A stretch of DNA of 64,000 bases from Taenia hydatigena (taxonomy: Eukaryota; Platyhelminthes; Cestoda; Cyclophyllidea; Taeniidae), in NCBI GenBank assembly GCA_036345935.2, contig JADWOT020000003.1:16324509-16388508 (forward strand), read 5' to 3'. The position numbers were made by a program, and so were the translations under genes. The notes beneath the pieces are model-generated. The model made no database searches. It was given only the letters and a program-made list of their open reading frames with translations, and was not told the DNA's origin. Below are positions 13,410-22,400 of this stretch, piece by piece; the stretch's first letter is position 1; each line of letters begins with the position of its first letter.

Positions 13410-13598
13410 TGTAGCGTCCCGAGGCTCCCTTAAGGCAAAAGAAGGCAGAATACTAAGGTAGAATATATATATATATTCACCGGACAGAGGGAAAAAGGCT
13501 GCAGGCATGGCCCGGAGGCCAGCCCACGCCGCCAGGGCAATACGGCCACCTCTGTGACCTTGACAGAAACCGGCAGTTCTAACAAGCGAAGTACTACA
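13410..13598 (-). repeat. LTR of TRIM 1 (3' LTR in element orientation)
   Basis: 189 bp from TGTAGCGTCCC to AGTACTACA on the plus strand. It holds a run of TA dinucleotides at about 13466-13479 that would serve as a TATA-like box in element orientation. Confidence 0.88.
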
Positions 13599-14086
13599 TT
13601 GTTCCTCTCCTCTTTCGAGCGTCGTCCCCGACACATCCCCTGGTACACCCCCCGCGTCAGCCACCACAACGTAGTCAGTGCTGCAAGAAGCACCCACGAA
13701 CTAACCATGCCAGTCGCCCACATTCGACGCGATTGAGGCGATGCTTGACACCAACGTCAGTAATCCCTCTTGACAGTGCATTGCACTTCGAGTTTCGTCT
13801 GACTTGGAAACAAAGTTCGGAATAAGTGGTTCTGCCGACCATCAGTATGTCCGTAGGGAGGCGTTAGCACGCCGATCTCCTTAAGCAAGTATACTAGGCG
13901 TAATCCTTGGAACGAAACTTTCCAGGTGGTCCATGGCCAGTGTCGCTTCAGTTGTTGATAGCTTTCTTGTAGAACACGGAGATGGGATAGCACATGCACT
14001 TCTTTCGCACCGCTGCAACATGTCACAGGCGGTAGAGATCGGGATAGTAACCCTATAGAGTCGGGTCCGCTTTCCGCTGCCACCAA

Positions 14087-14270
14087 TGTAGCATCCCGAG
14101 GCTCCCTTAAGGCAAAAGAAGGCAGAATGCTAAGTAGAATACATATATTCACCGGACAGAGGGAAAAAGGTTGCTGGCATGGCCCAGAGGCCAGCCCACG
14201 CCGCCAGGGCAATACGGCCACCTCTGTGACCTTGACAGAAACCGGCAGTTCTAACAAACAAAGTACTACA
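14087..14270 (-). repeat. LTR of TRIM 1 (5' LTR in element orientation)
   Basis: 184 bp, nearly identical to 13410-13598. The main differences are a shorter TA run and a few substitutions, so the insertion is fairly young. Confidence 0.88.
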
Positions 14271-14275
14271 GCGTA
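14271..14275. repeat. Target site duplication (right) of TRIM 1
   Basis: GCGTA, identical to 13405-13409. Confidence 0.9.
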
Positions 14276-14454
14276 TGTTATTAATTTGAACCTCGGTTCC
14301 AGGTGTAATCATTTGCTTAACCTTATTGCCTTAGTCAGGTGGGCTGATACCTGGGCCGTGCCAGCAGCCCCAACTTCCTCTGTTCAGTGAATACATATTC
14401 TGCTAAAGTACTATGCTTTCTTTTATCCTAAGGGAGGTCTTGAAACGCTGTGCA
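14276..14454 (+). repeat. Degenerate solo LTR of the TRIM family
   Basis: It begins TGTTATTAATTTGAACC directly after the TRIM 1 duplication. It keeps the TRIM LTR order: a Gly/Pro-type GC block, CTCTGTTCAGTGAATACATATTC, then AAGGGAGGTCTTGAAACGCTG. It is clearly older than the intact copies. There is no second LTR or core next to it. Confidence 0.7.
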
Positions 14455-14581
14455 TAAGCTTGCAATCACCCCCTAGTTGTCTTACTTGTTCGACTCTGCT
14501 AAGTTCAATTTAATGAAAATGGAATGTAACTCGCTAAAACTTCAAACCATTTCTATTGGTAAACATACTTATTCTAGCCAA

Positions 14582-14760
14582 TGTAATACTTTGTTTGTTT
14601 AGGCTTCTGGTTTTGGTTAGAATCACAGAGGTGGTCATATTGCTCTGAGCCGCGTGGTCTGGTCTCCGAGCCATACCAGCAGCTTCATTCCTTTTGTCAA
14701 TTGAATATATGTATATTCTGCCTTAGTACCTTGCTTTTTTGCCTTTAAGGGAGTCTCGGG
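14582..14760 (+). repeat. Second degenerate solo LTR of the TRIM family
   Basis: It starts TGTAATACTTTGTTTGTTT and continues through AATCACAGAGGTGGTCAT, a TA-rich box (GAATATATGTATATTC) and AAGGGAGTCTCGGG. The final CGCTACA of the family is missing, so the 3' edge is approximate. Confidence 0.7.
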
Positions 14761-15249
14761 CAAAATGAGACAAATCGGCTTCAAAAAAGTGTGAAAAACA
14801 AGCATGCTGGGTGCAATACTTACGCTTCTTAAATGCATTTTGTAGACCAGAGGCGGAAGGATAATGCTGGACGTGGTCTTGGTCTTAGACTCGCCAACAT
14901 TCTACTCTATTATATCCTTCAGCCTACAATAGAGATGTCTAGAAGCTTCCAGCCTTCTCACAGTGAGGTTGGATAGGGAAAGAGGAGAGAAGAGAAGAAC
15001 CGTCTACAGTGAGTGTGCAAATATGTACAACGCCTCGCGTATTCCCTTAAGACGAATAGAGCCATAATGGTCGAAGGGGACATGCTCGCTTGGCGTACGG
15101 CAAAATACAATAGTGGATGTAGAGGATCCCTCCTCTTCCTTCTTACCGCCCTTGTTATTAGAAGTCTGAATATGCTTTGACATCTTTATTATGGGTAAGA
15201 GAGAGGGTACAACGGGACCTTGTACGAGAGTTCAGAATGGAGATAAGTC
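14761..15249. other. Sequence between TRIM relics
   Basis: About 490 bp with no exon signal. It is moderately GC-richer than surrounding intergenic DNA and may be an older repeat, but I cannot pair it with another copy in this window. Confidence 0.35.
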
Positions 15250-15338
15250 GCGCTCCTGGGAGTCATGCACCGCTCCGCAACCAGGTTCAAATTGTTCTTC
15301 CGACTCTGGCCTACAAAGCACATTTAAAGAACATAAGT
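15250..15338 (+). repeat. Dispersed repeat fragment, copy 2
   Basis: Partner of 13290-13397, sharing CAGGTTCAAATTGTTCT-type sequence, GGCCTACAAAGC and the end TTTAAAGAACATAAG. It lies about 70 bp before TRIM 2, as copy 1 lies just before TRIM 1. Confidence 0.5.
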
Positions 15339-15405
15339 ATAACAGTGGAAATCAAACATGGTTTTTCTACTTAAACTGAAAGTAAAAAGCAAAACGTTCT
15401 GTAAT

Positions 15406-15410
15406 GCATG
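15406..15410. repeat. Target site duplication (left) of TRIM 2
   Basis: GCATG directly before the first TG of the element; repeated at 16158-16162. Confidence 0.88.
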
Positions 15411-15503
15411 TGTAGTACTTTGTTTGTTTGAACCATTGAATATATATATTCTACCTTAATATTCTGCCTTATTTTGCCTTCAGGGAAGCCTCGGGACGCT
15501 ACA
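15411..15503 (+). repeat. Left (5') LTR of TRIM 2, internally deleted
   Basis: TGTAGTACTTTG at the start and GGGACGCTACA at the end, with the TA box retained. The segment between TTTGAAC and TTGAATATA is missing relative to the other LTRs. Confidence 0.85.
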
Positions 15504-15969
15504 TCGGTGGCAGTGGAAAGCGGACCCGACGCTATAGGGTTTCTATCCCGATCTCTACCGCCTGTGGCATGTTGCAGCGATGCGAAAAAAGTGCATTTGC
15601 TACAGATGGATCAAGAATGGCGTCCGCCTCCGGCATGGACCATCTAGAAAATTTCGTTTCGAAGATTACCCCTAATATACATGCTTAGGGAGATCGGCGT
15701 GCTAACACCACCTGCGGACATACTGATGGTCGGCAAAACCACTTACGCTGAACTTTGCTCCCAAGCTAAACGAAACCCGAAGTCTAATGCACTGCCAAGA
15801 GGGATCACTGACTTCGGTGTCAAGCATCGCCTCAATCGCGTCGAATGTTGGCGACTGACATGGTTAGTTCGTGGGTGCTTCTTGCAGCACTGACTACGTT
15901 GTGATGGCTGACGCGGGAGGTGTACCAGGGGATGTGTCGGGGACGACGCTCGAAGGAGGAGAGGGACAA

Positions 15970-16157
15970 TGTAATGCTTTGTTTGTTTGAACTACCGGTT
16001 TCGGTCAGGGTCACAGAGGTGGCCATGTTGGCGTAGCTGCGTAGACTGGCCTCCAGACAATGCCAGCAACTTACTTCTGTCGGCCCGTTGAATATATATG
16101 TATTCTACCTTAGTATTCTGCCTTCTTTTGCCTTCGAGGGAGCCTCAGGACGCTACA
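15970..16157 (+). repeat. Right (3') LTR of TRIM 2
   Basis: Full-length 188-bp LTR from TGTAATGCTTTG to GGACGCTACA. Confidence 0.87.
16090..16104 (+). promoter_or_regulatory. TATA-like box in the TRIM 2 right LTR
   Basis: GAATATATATGTATTC in the LTR, where an LTR promoter would have its TATA box. It faces the NRF-like gene, about 490 bp from its ATG. Promoter activity is an inference. Confidence 0.35.
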
Positions 16158-16162
16158 GCATG
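16158..16162. repeat. Target site duplication (right) of TRIM 2
   Basis: GCATG, identical to 15406-15410. Confidence 0.88.
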
Positions 16163-16590
16163 TATGTGTTCCATAGGAGAAGTGAAGAATAAGGAATTAA
16201 ACAACCTAAGCAAAACAGCATTATGGCTAAAGAGATAGTCTTTTGCTTTTGAGCTTGACTTATTTGAACTTCTAGCCTACATTTTTTCTATAAGTACATT
16301 TTAAAATTCCTATTTTACCATTAGACACAATTGTTCTTTCCTTCTGTTCGTGGCTACATTAATTGCAATTTCAAAATTGTTATTTGTTTAATTGCTTTTG
16401 TTTAATTTCTGACAACTCTAATGTGGTCCGCTTTTGTAAATGAATGTTTGTTTTAACCTTCCTGTGTTGTGGAGCTCTACTTGACTTCTCCATTGGTCCT
16501 CGGGTCTCTGAGCGGTTACCGTTGTTGGGTCGTAACTTTCGAAGTGTCACTTTGATGTTTTCGTTCTCATAAGATGAACACTGACTGAGC
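16163..16590 (+). other. Upstream flank / 5' UTR of the NRF-like gene
   Basis: About 430 bp, T-rich on the plus strand, between TRIM 2 and the chosen ATG. It must hold the 5' UTR and possibly the promoter, unless transcription starts in the TRIM LTR. I see no other feature. Confidence 0.5.
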
Positions 16591-16806
16591 ATGAATGAAA
16601 AGCCGGTACCTCCCACTAAAAGCTTTCTCTCGTTTTTGATAACGAGGGAGGCCGTGATTTTTGCGACGGGCTTCAGCATCCATCTTCTGCAATCATTAAT
16701 TCGTCTTTACTGCGCCAAGCTATCCTTTCTATACTCACTACCCCTTAAGAGGTTAGCGATTGCCTCTCCACATAGCTTCCAAGTGAGGGTTCTGCTGACG
16801 GAACTG
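16591..16806 (+). CDS. NRF-like gene exon 1 (N-terminus)
   Basis: Seventy-two codons from ATG (MNEKPVPPTKSFLSFL) to GAACTG|GTAAGA, phase 0. It is rich in Leu, Ile and Phe and could form a signal-anchor segment like that of NFE2L1. It has no direct homology proof; phase agreement with exon 2 and the good donor support it. A small extra exon could hide in the 388-bp intron that follows. Confidence 0.55.
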
Positions 16807-19476
16807 GTAAGAATATTTCATCAATTGTTGGTGTCACCAAAGATTTTGCCAAAATTAACCTTAAAAGACGTGATCTTTCCTCCCTAATCTACTTGCTGTT
16901 AGAATTTTCTGTCGCTCTGAGGGATTGAATTGTCTGTGTACTTTCGGGCGTCAGAAGTGTCGGTATGTTTCGCAAGTTATCTGCGAACATACGCTAATAT
17001 CCACTTAAATCATTATTTTTAAGTTATTTGATGCCCTGAAAGCGTTGGTGATTGTGGGTTCTAGGAACTGCCTTCTTGAATTGTTTTCTCTAGTATCCGG
17101 ATCAGGGCTCAGTTCTCGGAGCGGCCGCATGTCGTTCTAACGAAACCCTCTGCATTGATGTATGCCTCGCTTCATCTTTTAAAACCCTTTTTAGGACTAC
17201 TTAATTTACCTCCAGAAAATTGGCTTTGATGATCCTGAGGAAGGTCAAATAGATGAATTGAACTTCCTCTTTCAGGCAAATCATTTACCGATTTCTGTTT
17301 TTCAACCTAACACTCAAAACCGTGATCGGGAGGTAATCTTATGTTCGTACTTCCCGAATTTTTTTGCGTTTAGTCGGATGCTTGTCAAGCCTTTCCTACT
17401 CCGACCACTTCCACCAGTGGTGCAAGCGTGAAGTCTGAACCAGCTGAAGTCGATTTGACGCCTCACCTGGTTGTGCCAGTCAAACCCGAACAGGATGACT
17501 TGCTGCTTACTCCCCAACAAGCCAGCTCTATTGAGGAATTCACTTTTGGCACAGAATCCTCGGAAAATGTGACTAGTTTTACACCTCGAAAACTTTCGAC
17601 ATCAAAGAAGGCTCTGGATTCTTTTGAAAGCACCTGTTCGACCTCTAGCTGCATTGGTGCGCCTTCAGAATACTTCACTCGTAGTCCTCCTGTATGTTTT
17701 TGTGGAATGAATCCTTTCTCTTCCCATGGGTTTATGTCATATGTTCTATTTGTTACAGTGTTACAGTTCTGTAGTTAGACCGCTCCAGCGCAACACAGAA
17801 TCTGGGAGTCCTCCACCGGCGCTATTCGTCACACGAGCTACGCCCTCAAGTCCTCGTGTTCCTGTTTTCGTAGGCCCCCTCACAAACGCTGCAACGCTCA
17901 AAAAGTCCGCTTTTTCTCCCTTATCTTCCTCTCCGCCACGTAATGGGGTTCTCAAGTCTCTCTCCAACGTTCGTCGAACTCCTCAGCCCCGACATCATCT
18001 TCACTCTAACCACGATCGCACTCAACTTCAAAATCAGGGACAACGCAATCCCACAGAGAGTGAAGTATTTGTGTGGCCTCGATACGACAAGCCGCGTCAC
18101 CTCTGCATTCCTGGCCTCCATGGTTCTGGTTCTTCTGGGGATATGGGTCACATTTCCGACTCAGAGTTTTACCCTCGGGTCTCCCAGGCACCTAGCTGGG
18201 GGAGGAAGGAGGAAGAGGAGAAGTGGGATGAGGAAGTGGATGGGAGCGAAGGGGATGAGGGAGAACACGGGCGGTGGGAGGAGGGAGAAGGCGAGGCTAG
18301 GTTCTCTAGAATCGTAACTTCTCTCCCCATCTCTGGCATTACCCCGCGGTCATCCTTCTGCGATCGCAATATTCGCGATATCAACATCCTCAAGCGCCTC
18401 GCTGTGCCCTTTTCCTATGAAGAGGTGGCCTACAGTTCCAATGAGCGCTTTCGGGAGATTAAATCAAAGCCCGGACTCACCCTTGATCAGGTAAACTAGT
18501 CTCCTTTGAGCAGTTTTCTCTTGTCCTTAATTCGACTTCTCTCATTTTGTACCATAATGAGAACATGGTGAACACATAATACGAATGCAATTACTTCTGC
18601 ACACTAATTTTTGGGGAATCGCGACATCATGACAGTTAAGCCTTTTATGATTAAGAGGTGATTTACCAGTAAAATCGCTTAACTGGTCAAATTTATCCCA
18701 TTTTTATTATTGCTATTCAATTGAGCGAATTCCCGTTTCAAGTCACCCTAAATTACCAACGGTCTCCGGGTTTTTTTACCTAATCGTGATTACGCTTTGT
18801 TGTACTTAGTCCCCAGCATTTAAGTGCTCTCAGCACTTGCCGCTACACGCATTTTTAGAACAGCCATTTTCCCTGCGAATCTGACCTCACTTTGTATCCT
18901 CACTTTATTGCGCCGAGGTTCGGCTAGACTTCAGCGGTTAAAGTTTTCTCAAAACGCTTGTTGAATAACCAAACGTGATCCTCTTCCACACGCAGATAAC
19001 TGCAATGCTGGATGCGCGTCGCCGAGCAACGAATCGGCAAGCGGCAGAGCGTTGTCGCCGCGTCAAATCGGCAGCTCGTGACAGTCTGGCAAACCAGCTC
19101 GACCGCCTTCGTCTGGAACATGCTGATCTCGCCAGGCGTATTATTCGCACTCGAAGACGACGTCAACAAAAGTGGTATGTTGGTCAAACCTGCCTGTGCA
19201 TCATCAGTAGTCGCTGAGGGGTTTGAACCTCAACTGTTCCTATTGCTTCTCTTCCTTAGGGATGAATTGACGTCAGCTCAAAAGCATTTGCTTCAGAACC
19301 TTGTCGACAGCACTGGAACGCCATTGGATCCTTCGCAATGGCGTATACAGACGACTAGTGAAGGCGAATTGATACTCATGCGCATAGACGTCAATGGGGG
19401 CATTCATAACCGCGATAATGAAGATGGTAAAAACGATGGACACGAAAGAACAGGCTATCAAGCAAATTTGTCATAA
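16591..19476 (+). CDS. CNC-type bZIP transcription factor (NRF/NFE2L-like), six exons
   Basis: CNC bZIP factors pair with small Maf proteins and activate stress, detoxification and proteasome genes. Exons: 16591-16806, 17195-17332, 17374-17691, 17759-18490, 18996-19174 and 19260-19476, all with GT-AG borders and matching phases; 599 codons plus stop. Residues ~11-55 are hydrophobic, as in ER-anchored NRF1. Residues ~93-118 (IDELNFLFQANHLP...RDRE) faintly resemble the Neh2 DIDLID block. An acidic Glu/Gly run lies near residues 365-400. PFSYEEV...NERF to LTLDQ (~435-468) is the CNC-like segment, then ARRRATNRQAAERCRR is the basic region with a short Leu zipper. LVDSTGTPLDPSQW matches the Neh3 C-terminal domain. 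No ETGE Keap1-binding motif is seen. Exon 1 is the least certain, resting on frame and a GTAAGA donor. No small Maf partner is in view. Confidence 0.85.
17195..17332 (+). CDS. NRF-like gene exon 2
   Basis: Forty-six codons between CTTTTTAG| and GAG|GTAATC, phase 0 on both sides. DYLIYLQKIGFDDPEEGQ leads into IDELNFLFQANHLP, faintly like the Neh2 DIDLID element. Confidence 0.75.
17374..17691 (+). CDS. NRF-like gene exon 3
   Basis: One hundred and six codons after TGCGTTTAG|, ending CCT|GTATGT, phase 0. Ser/Thr- and acid-rich (VKSEPAEVDLTP, VKPEQDD), as in a transactivation region. The intron before it is only 41 bp. Confidence 0.82.
17759..18490 (+). CDS. NRF-like gene exon 4
   Basis: Two hundred and forty-four codons after TTGTTACAG|, ending CAG|GTAAAC, phase 0. 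Ser/Pro-rich first half, then a Glu-rich acidic stretch, then the CNC-like segment leading to LTLDQ. Confidence 0.88.
18996..19174 (+). CDS. NRF-like gene exon 5 (basic region and zipper)
   Basis: It begins ITAMLDARRRATNRQAAERC after CACACGCAG| and ends in phase 2 at AAGTG|GTATGT. NRQAAERCRR is the DNA-contact helix; LANQLDRLRLEHADLARRI forms a short zipper, followed by an Arg run. Confidence 0.92.
19260..19476 (+). CDS. NRF-like gene exon 6 (Neh3-like C-terminus)
   Basis: It starts after TTCCTTAG| and completes the split Trp codon. DELTSAQKHLLQNLVDSTG then PLDPSQWRIQTTSEGELILM aligns with the conserved C-terminal Neh3 block of NRF proteins. It ends in an Asn/Asp/Gly-rich tail and TAA. Confidence 0.9.
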
Positions 19477-22400
19477 CACCCTCGCCTCGTGTTTTAGTAT
19501 CAGCATTCATTATTAGGCTGTGTTTCACTCGCATCGCCCTTTTCTTTACTCCCATTACTCAGCCAGCAGTAAAGAACAGCATTTAAACACAGACACTACT
19601 TTCTCATTGCGTAGCAGGCGCCGGCTAAATTATGCGCCATAGCTTCTTCTAGCTTCCTGTGCTGTTGCCCGAAGTTTGATTTTTTTATCCACTGTCATCG
19701 TCATGTACGGGTCATCTTTTTTTGCGTTACAGTTGCTTTTTTCCTTCGGCTTTTTTATACACGACTGCACTTGCACGCACACGTAGACACCCGTGCGTTC
19801 ATATGTACACATGTATTGCATACCTATTGTATTTATTGAGCCTTGGGGAATTTTTTTCAACTTAAAAGTCTCCTCTTTTCGTCTGATTGAGTTTCGTGAA
19901 GAAATCTTCAATGTTTGTTAGGTTCTCTTTCGGACGTCATTATCTGCAATCACTATCCAAGTGCCTCTTATTGTGATTTCCCGTTTTGGCTTGAAGTCGC
20001 TAGTGGTTGCTATCTTCGAATTTGGGTGGGATTTACTGGATTCGTTTGCAAATCATGTGTTAGATGCTCCACTAATCTGTTTTTATCGTCTGTTAGTGTA
20101 GTCATTAAGTCCGCGTGGTTCTGATTGCTTCTCTGCCTTCTTGGGAATGCCAGCTGACTTGGGTATTGCTAATCTTGTAGATAAAAAAGAGGTGATATTA
20201 AGGCACCTTCACCGTCACTATTGACGATTTTGCCAGTCTAGACTTACGAAAATGGGGGCTCAGTAGAAGAGTAGCTGTTTTGTGGATCAAGTGGCTTTTT
20301 ATCTTGCTTATTTTGCATCACAAAGACGGATAAGCACTCAAATATTTTTTGCTAATTATTGGAATTCTGAACTTCCGGTGATCCGATTTTCGGTGGATGT
20401 ACTTCTGGTGGTGAAATTCATCTGGCTTACGAAGGTAAGTTAACCATTGTTTCACACGCTCTTTTGGCTCACATATGTTTGTTTCAATTAGGTAGTGTTC
20501 GTACTTTACTGTCTTGAAATTTCTTCTGTAAAACTCGCTCCATTTGACGCCGCTATAGAGTTATAGAAGACTAGGAGGAACAGTGGTTTTAGATTGAAAC
20601 ACATTCATTGTTAAGGTTTTACGTAAAAATGCAACATTTTGCAGGCGAAGCAATTCCAAATATGTTTTACCTTTCTTGCCTTCTACTGTTGCTTTAAAAG
20701 CATTTTCATGCATGCAACCCACCCATATAACAGAAATGGAAGGAATCGAATTACAAATTCATAGCACAGCAAAAAATCTAATTCCAGTTTTAACTAACTG
20801 TTACGTCTTCTGTAAAACGCAAAATCGGATTGAAGGGTTCTAGCCAAAATGTTTTCCTGAGAATTGGGCGCTGTTCTAGTCTTCTGGTGAACTTTTTAAC
20901 CATATTGTCGCAACTTACTCATCCATCTGGGTTCTTTTAGGATGTCTTGCAATTTGAGATGGTACGTCACCCTTGGAATCCCACCTTCTTGTCTTTACCA
21001 CATAGACATTCTAGACAAGTCAATTTGACTAACACGCAAATTATTCGTACCATTAGTAATAATTTGGAATAAGTCCAGTTTTAAGCATTCTTTTGAGTGA
21101 CACCTCATACTTGCGGATATACTCAAATGTAAATGATCCTCCAAACGTCTTTGTGGTTAATTCCAAAAAATCACAGTCACTGAGTGCGCAACCTCAAGGT
21201 TAACCGACGTCCTACATACGTCTATCGCTAATGCAATATCTGAATTCCTTCTATAGACTCACTCACAATCACTACGATTGTCATTGATTGGTGTTGCTGT
21301 GGGTTAACTACCTCGTTGAGTCTTTGTGGGTTAATTAATTGAATTCAATTATAAAGTAGTGTTAGCATTATATCACCATGATCCTTTTATAGTGATAGGA
21401 AAGTACAATATGTCAAAACCGTAGAAACCTTGTCATTTGAGTCTGGATAAGCGAACTTTGCTGTTCTTTGGAGAAGTCAAGTCGAGAAATAGGTTTGTCA
21501 TCAACGTACAGAAGAGTTGGGAGACCTATAATGTAGGCGATATACGTGCAGTTCGACGCTACCACCGTGGTAGCCTAGAAAAGCCCAGTCCAAAAGTCCT
21601 GTCAAAAGTGTGGGTGCATGTGCGCATCTCTCGCCTGTCAGTACATGAAGGTGTTCAGGCATGTCTTATCGAACTTTTCAGTGCGTGAGGGTGTGACATT
21701 AGACACACTTGTTTAATAGGGTGTACCAATGGTCGTTTTGCAGCGTGACAGAAATTGAAGTGGATAACTTCTCGTGTTATGAGGTGTGAGGTGAGATGCT
21801 TCTTGCACTTAGGGTGATTCCCACATCATGATTTGTCAATGACGAGTGTAAAGTGGTGTGAAGTTAACGTTTGTCGTATTGTACGTTAATCAAGCCGAAA
21901 TCTTGATGTTTTTTGGATAGAATAAAGTTGAGTTCTTTAACAATTTTACCTGAAATAAGCCACTGGGATACGAATTGTGCCTTTTGACCTTAAATAGCAC
22001 CCATGCCGTTTGTAAGAAGTGTCTAGCCAGATTTAACACCACACTAGACCGCATATCTGTGCTTCATAATTTATGCAAATCACGAGAATCCGCTAGGAAT
22101 TTCCCCGCGGAGCACGAAAACGCGATTAACTCACATGCAAATCTGTTGAAGCAGTCAACAAAAGGATTACTCTATCCTTTGCGAACTTGCGTGCGCTCCA
22201 ACAACACAGCAATCAAATGGCTGCATTCTGGGTGAAACCCGTTCCAGCCCTACGCTTCGTTGGGAGGAGGGAGGGAGAAATTTTTCCTTAACTGGATGGC
22301 ATTAAATATACGCACTGCAGTCGCCTCAGCTACCAGCCGGAAATGGTAGTCCAGGCCGCCCTATGTGTTGTCTACCTCGGCCAGTGTCCGCCCTAGTCCT

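Larger units (their letters stand above)
13410..14270 (-). mobile_element. TRIM retroelement copy 1 (861 bp, intact ends)
   Basis: A terminal-repeat retrotransposon in miniature, with two near-identical LTRs of 189 and 184 bp around a 488-bp non-coding core. LTRs start TG and end CA, and the element is flanked by GCGTA duplications. Read on the minus strand, the core opens with a primer-binding-like TTGGTGGCAGCGGAAAGCGG right after the LTR and ends with a purine tract (AAAGAGGAGAGGAACAA) right before the other LTR. This fixes the orientation as minus. No gag or pol coding is present; open frames inside are short and unrelated to known proteins, so mobilisation would need proteins from another element. 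Similar elements (Ta-TRIM) are known in taeniid cestodes; assignment to that family is an inference. Confidence 0.88.
15411..16157 (+). mobile_element. TRIM retroelement copy 2 (747 bp)
   Basis: Same family as copy 1 but on the plus strand. The left LTR (93 bp) is followed at once by the primer-binding-like TCGGTGGCAGTGGAAAGCGG. The 466-bp core ends in a purine tract (GAAGGAGGAGAGGGACAA) before the 188-bp right LTR. Both ends are flanked by GCATG. The left LTR lacks about 95 bp that the right LTR keeps, a deletion after insertion or during reverse transcription. There is no coding capacity; a 70-codon open frame in the core is not conserved in copy 1. The element ends 434 bp before the ATG of the NRF-like gene and points toward it. 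Confidence 0.87.

Noticed and set aside
13371..14390. Several open frames of 60-166 codons in TRIM 1 (for example 13757-14257 minus)
   Set aside because: They run through LTR and core sequence, are not kept between the two TRIM copies and resemble no retroelement protein.
15681..15893. 70-codon open frame in the TRIM 2 core
   Set aside because: Frame broken in TRIM 1 and no protein resemblance; TRIMs are non-coding.
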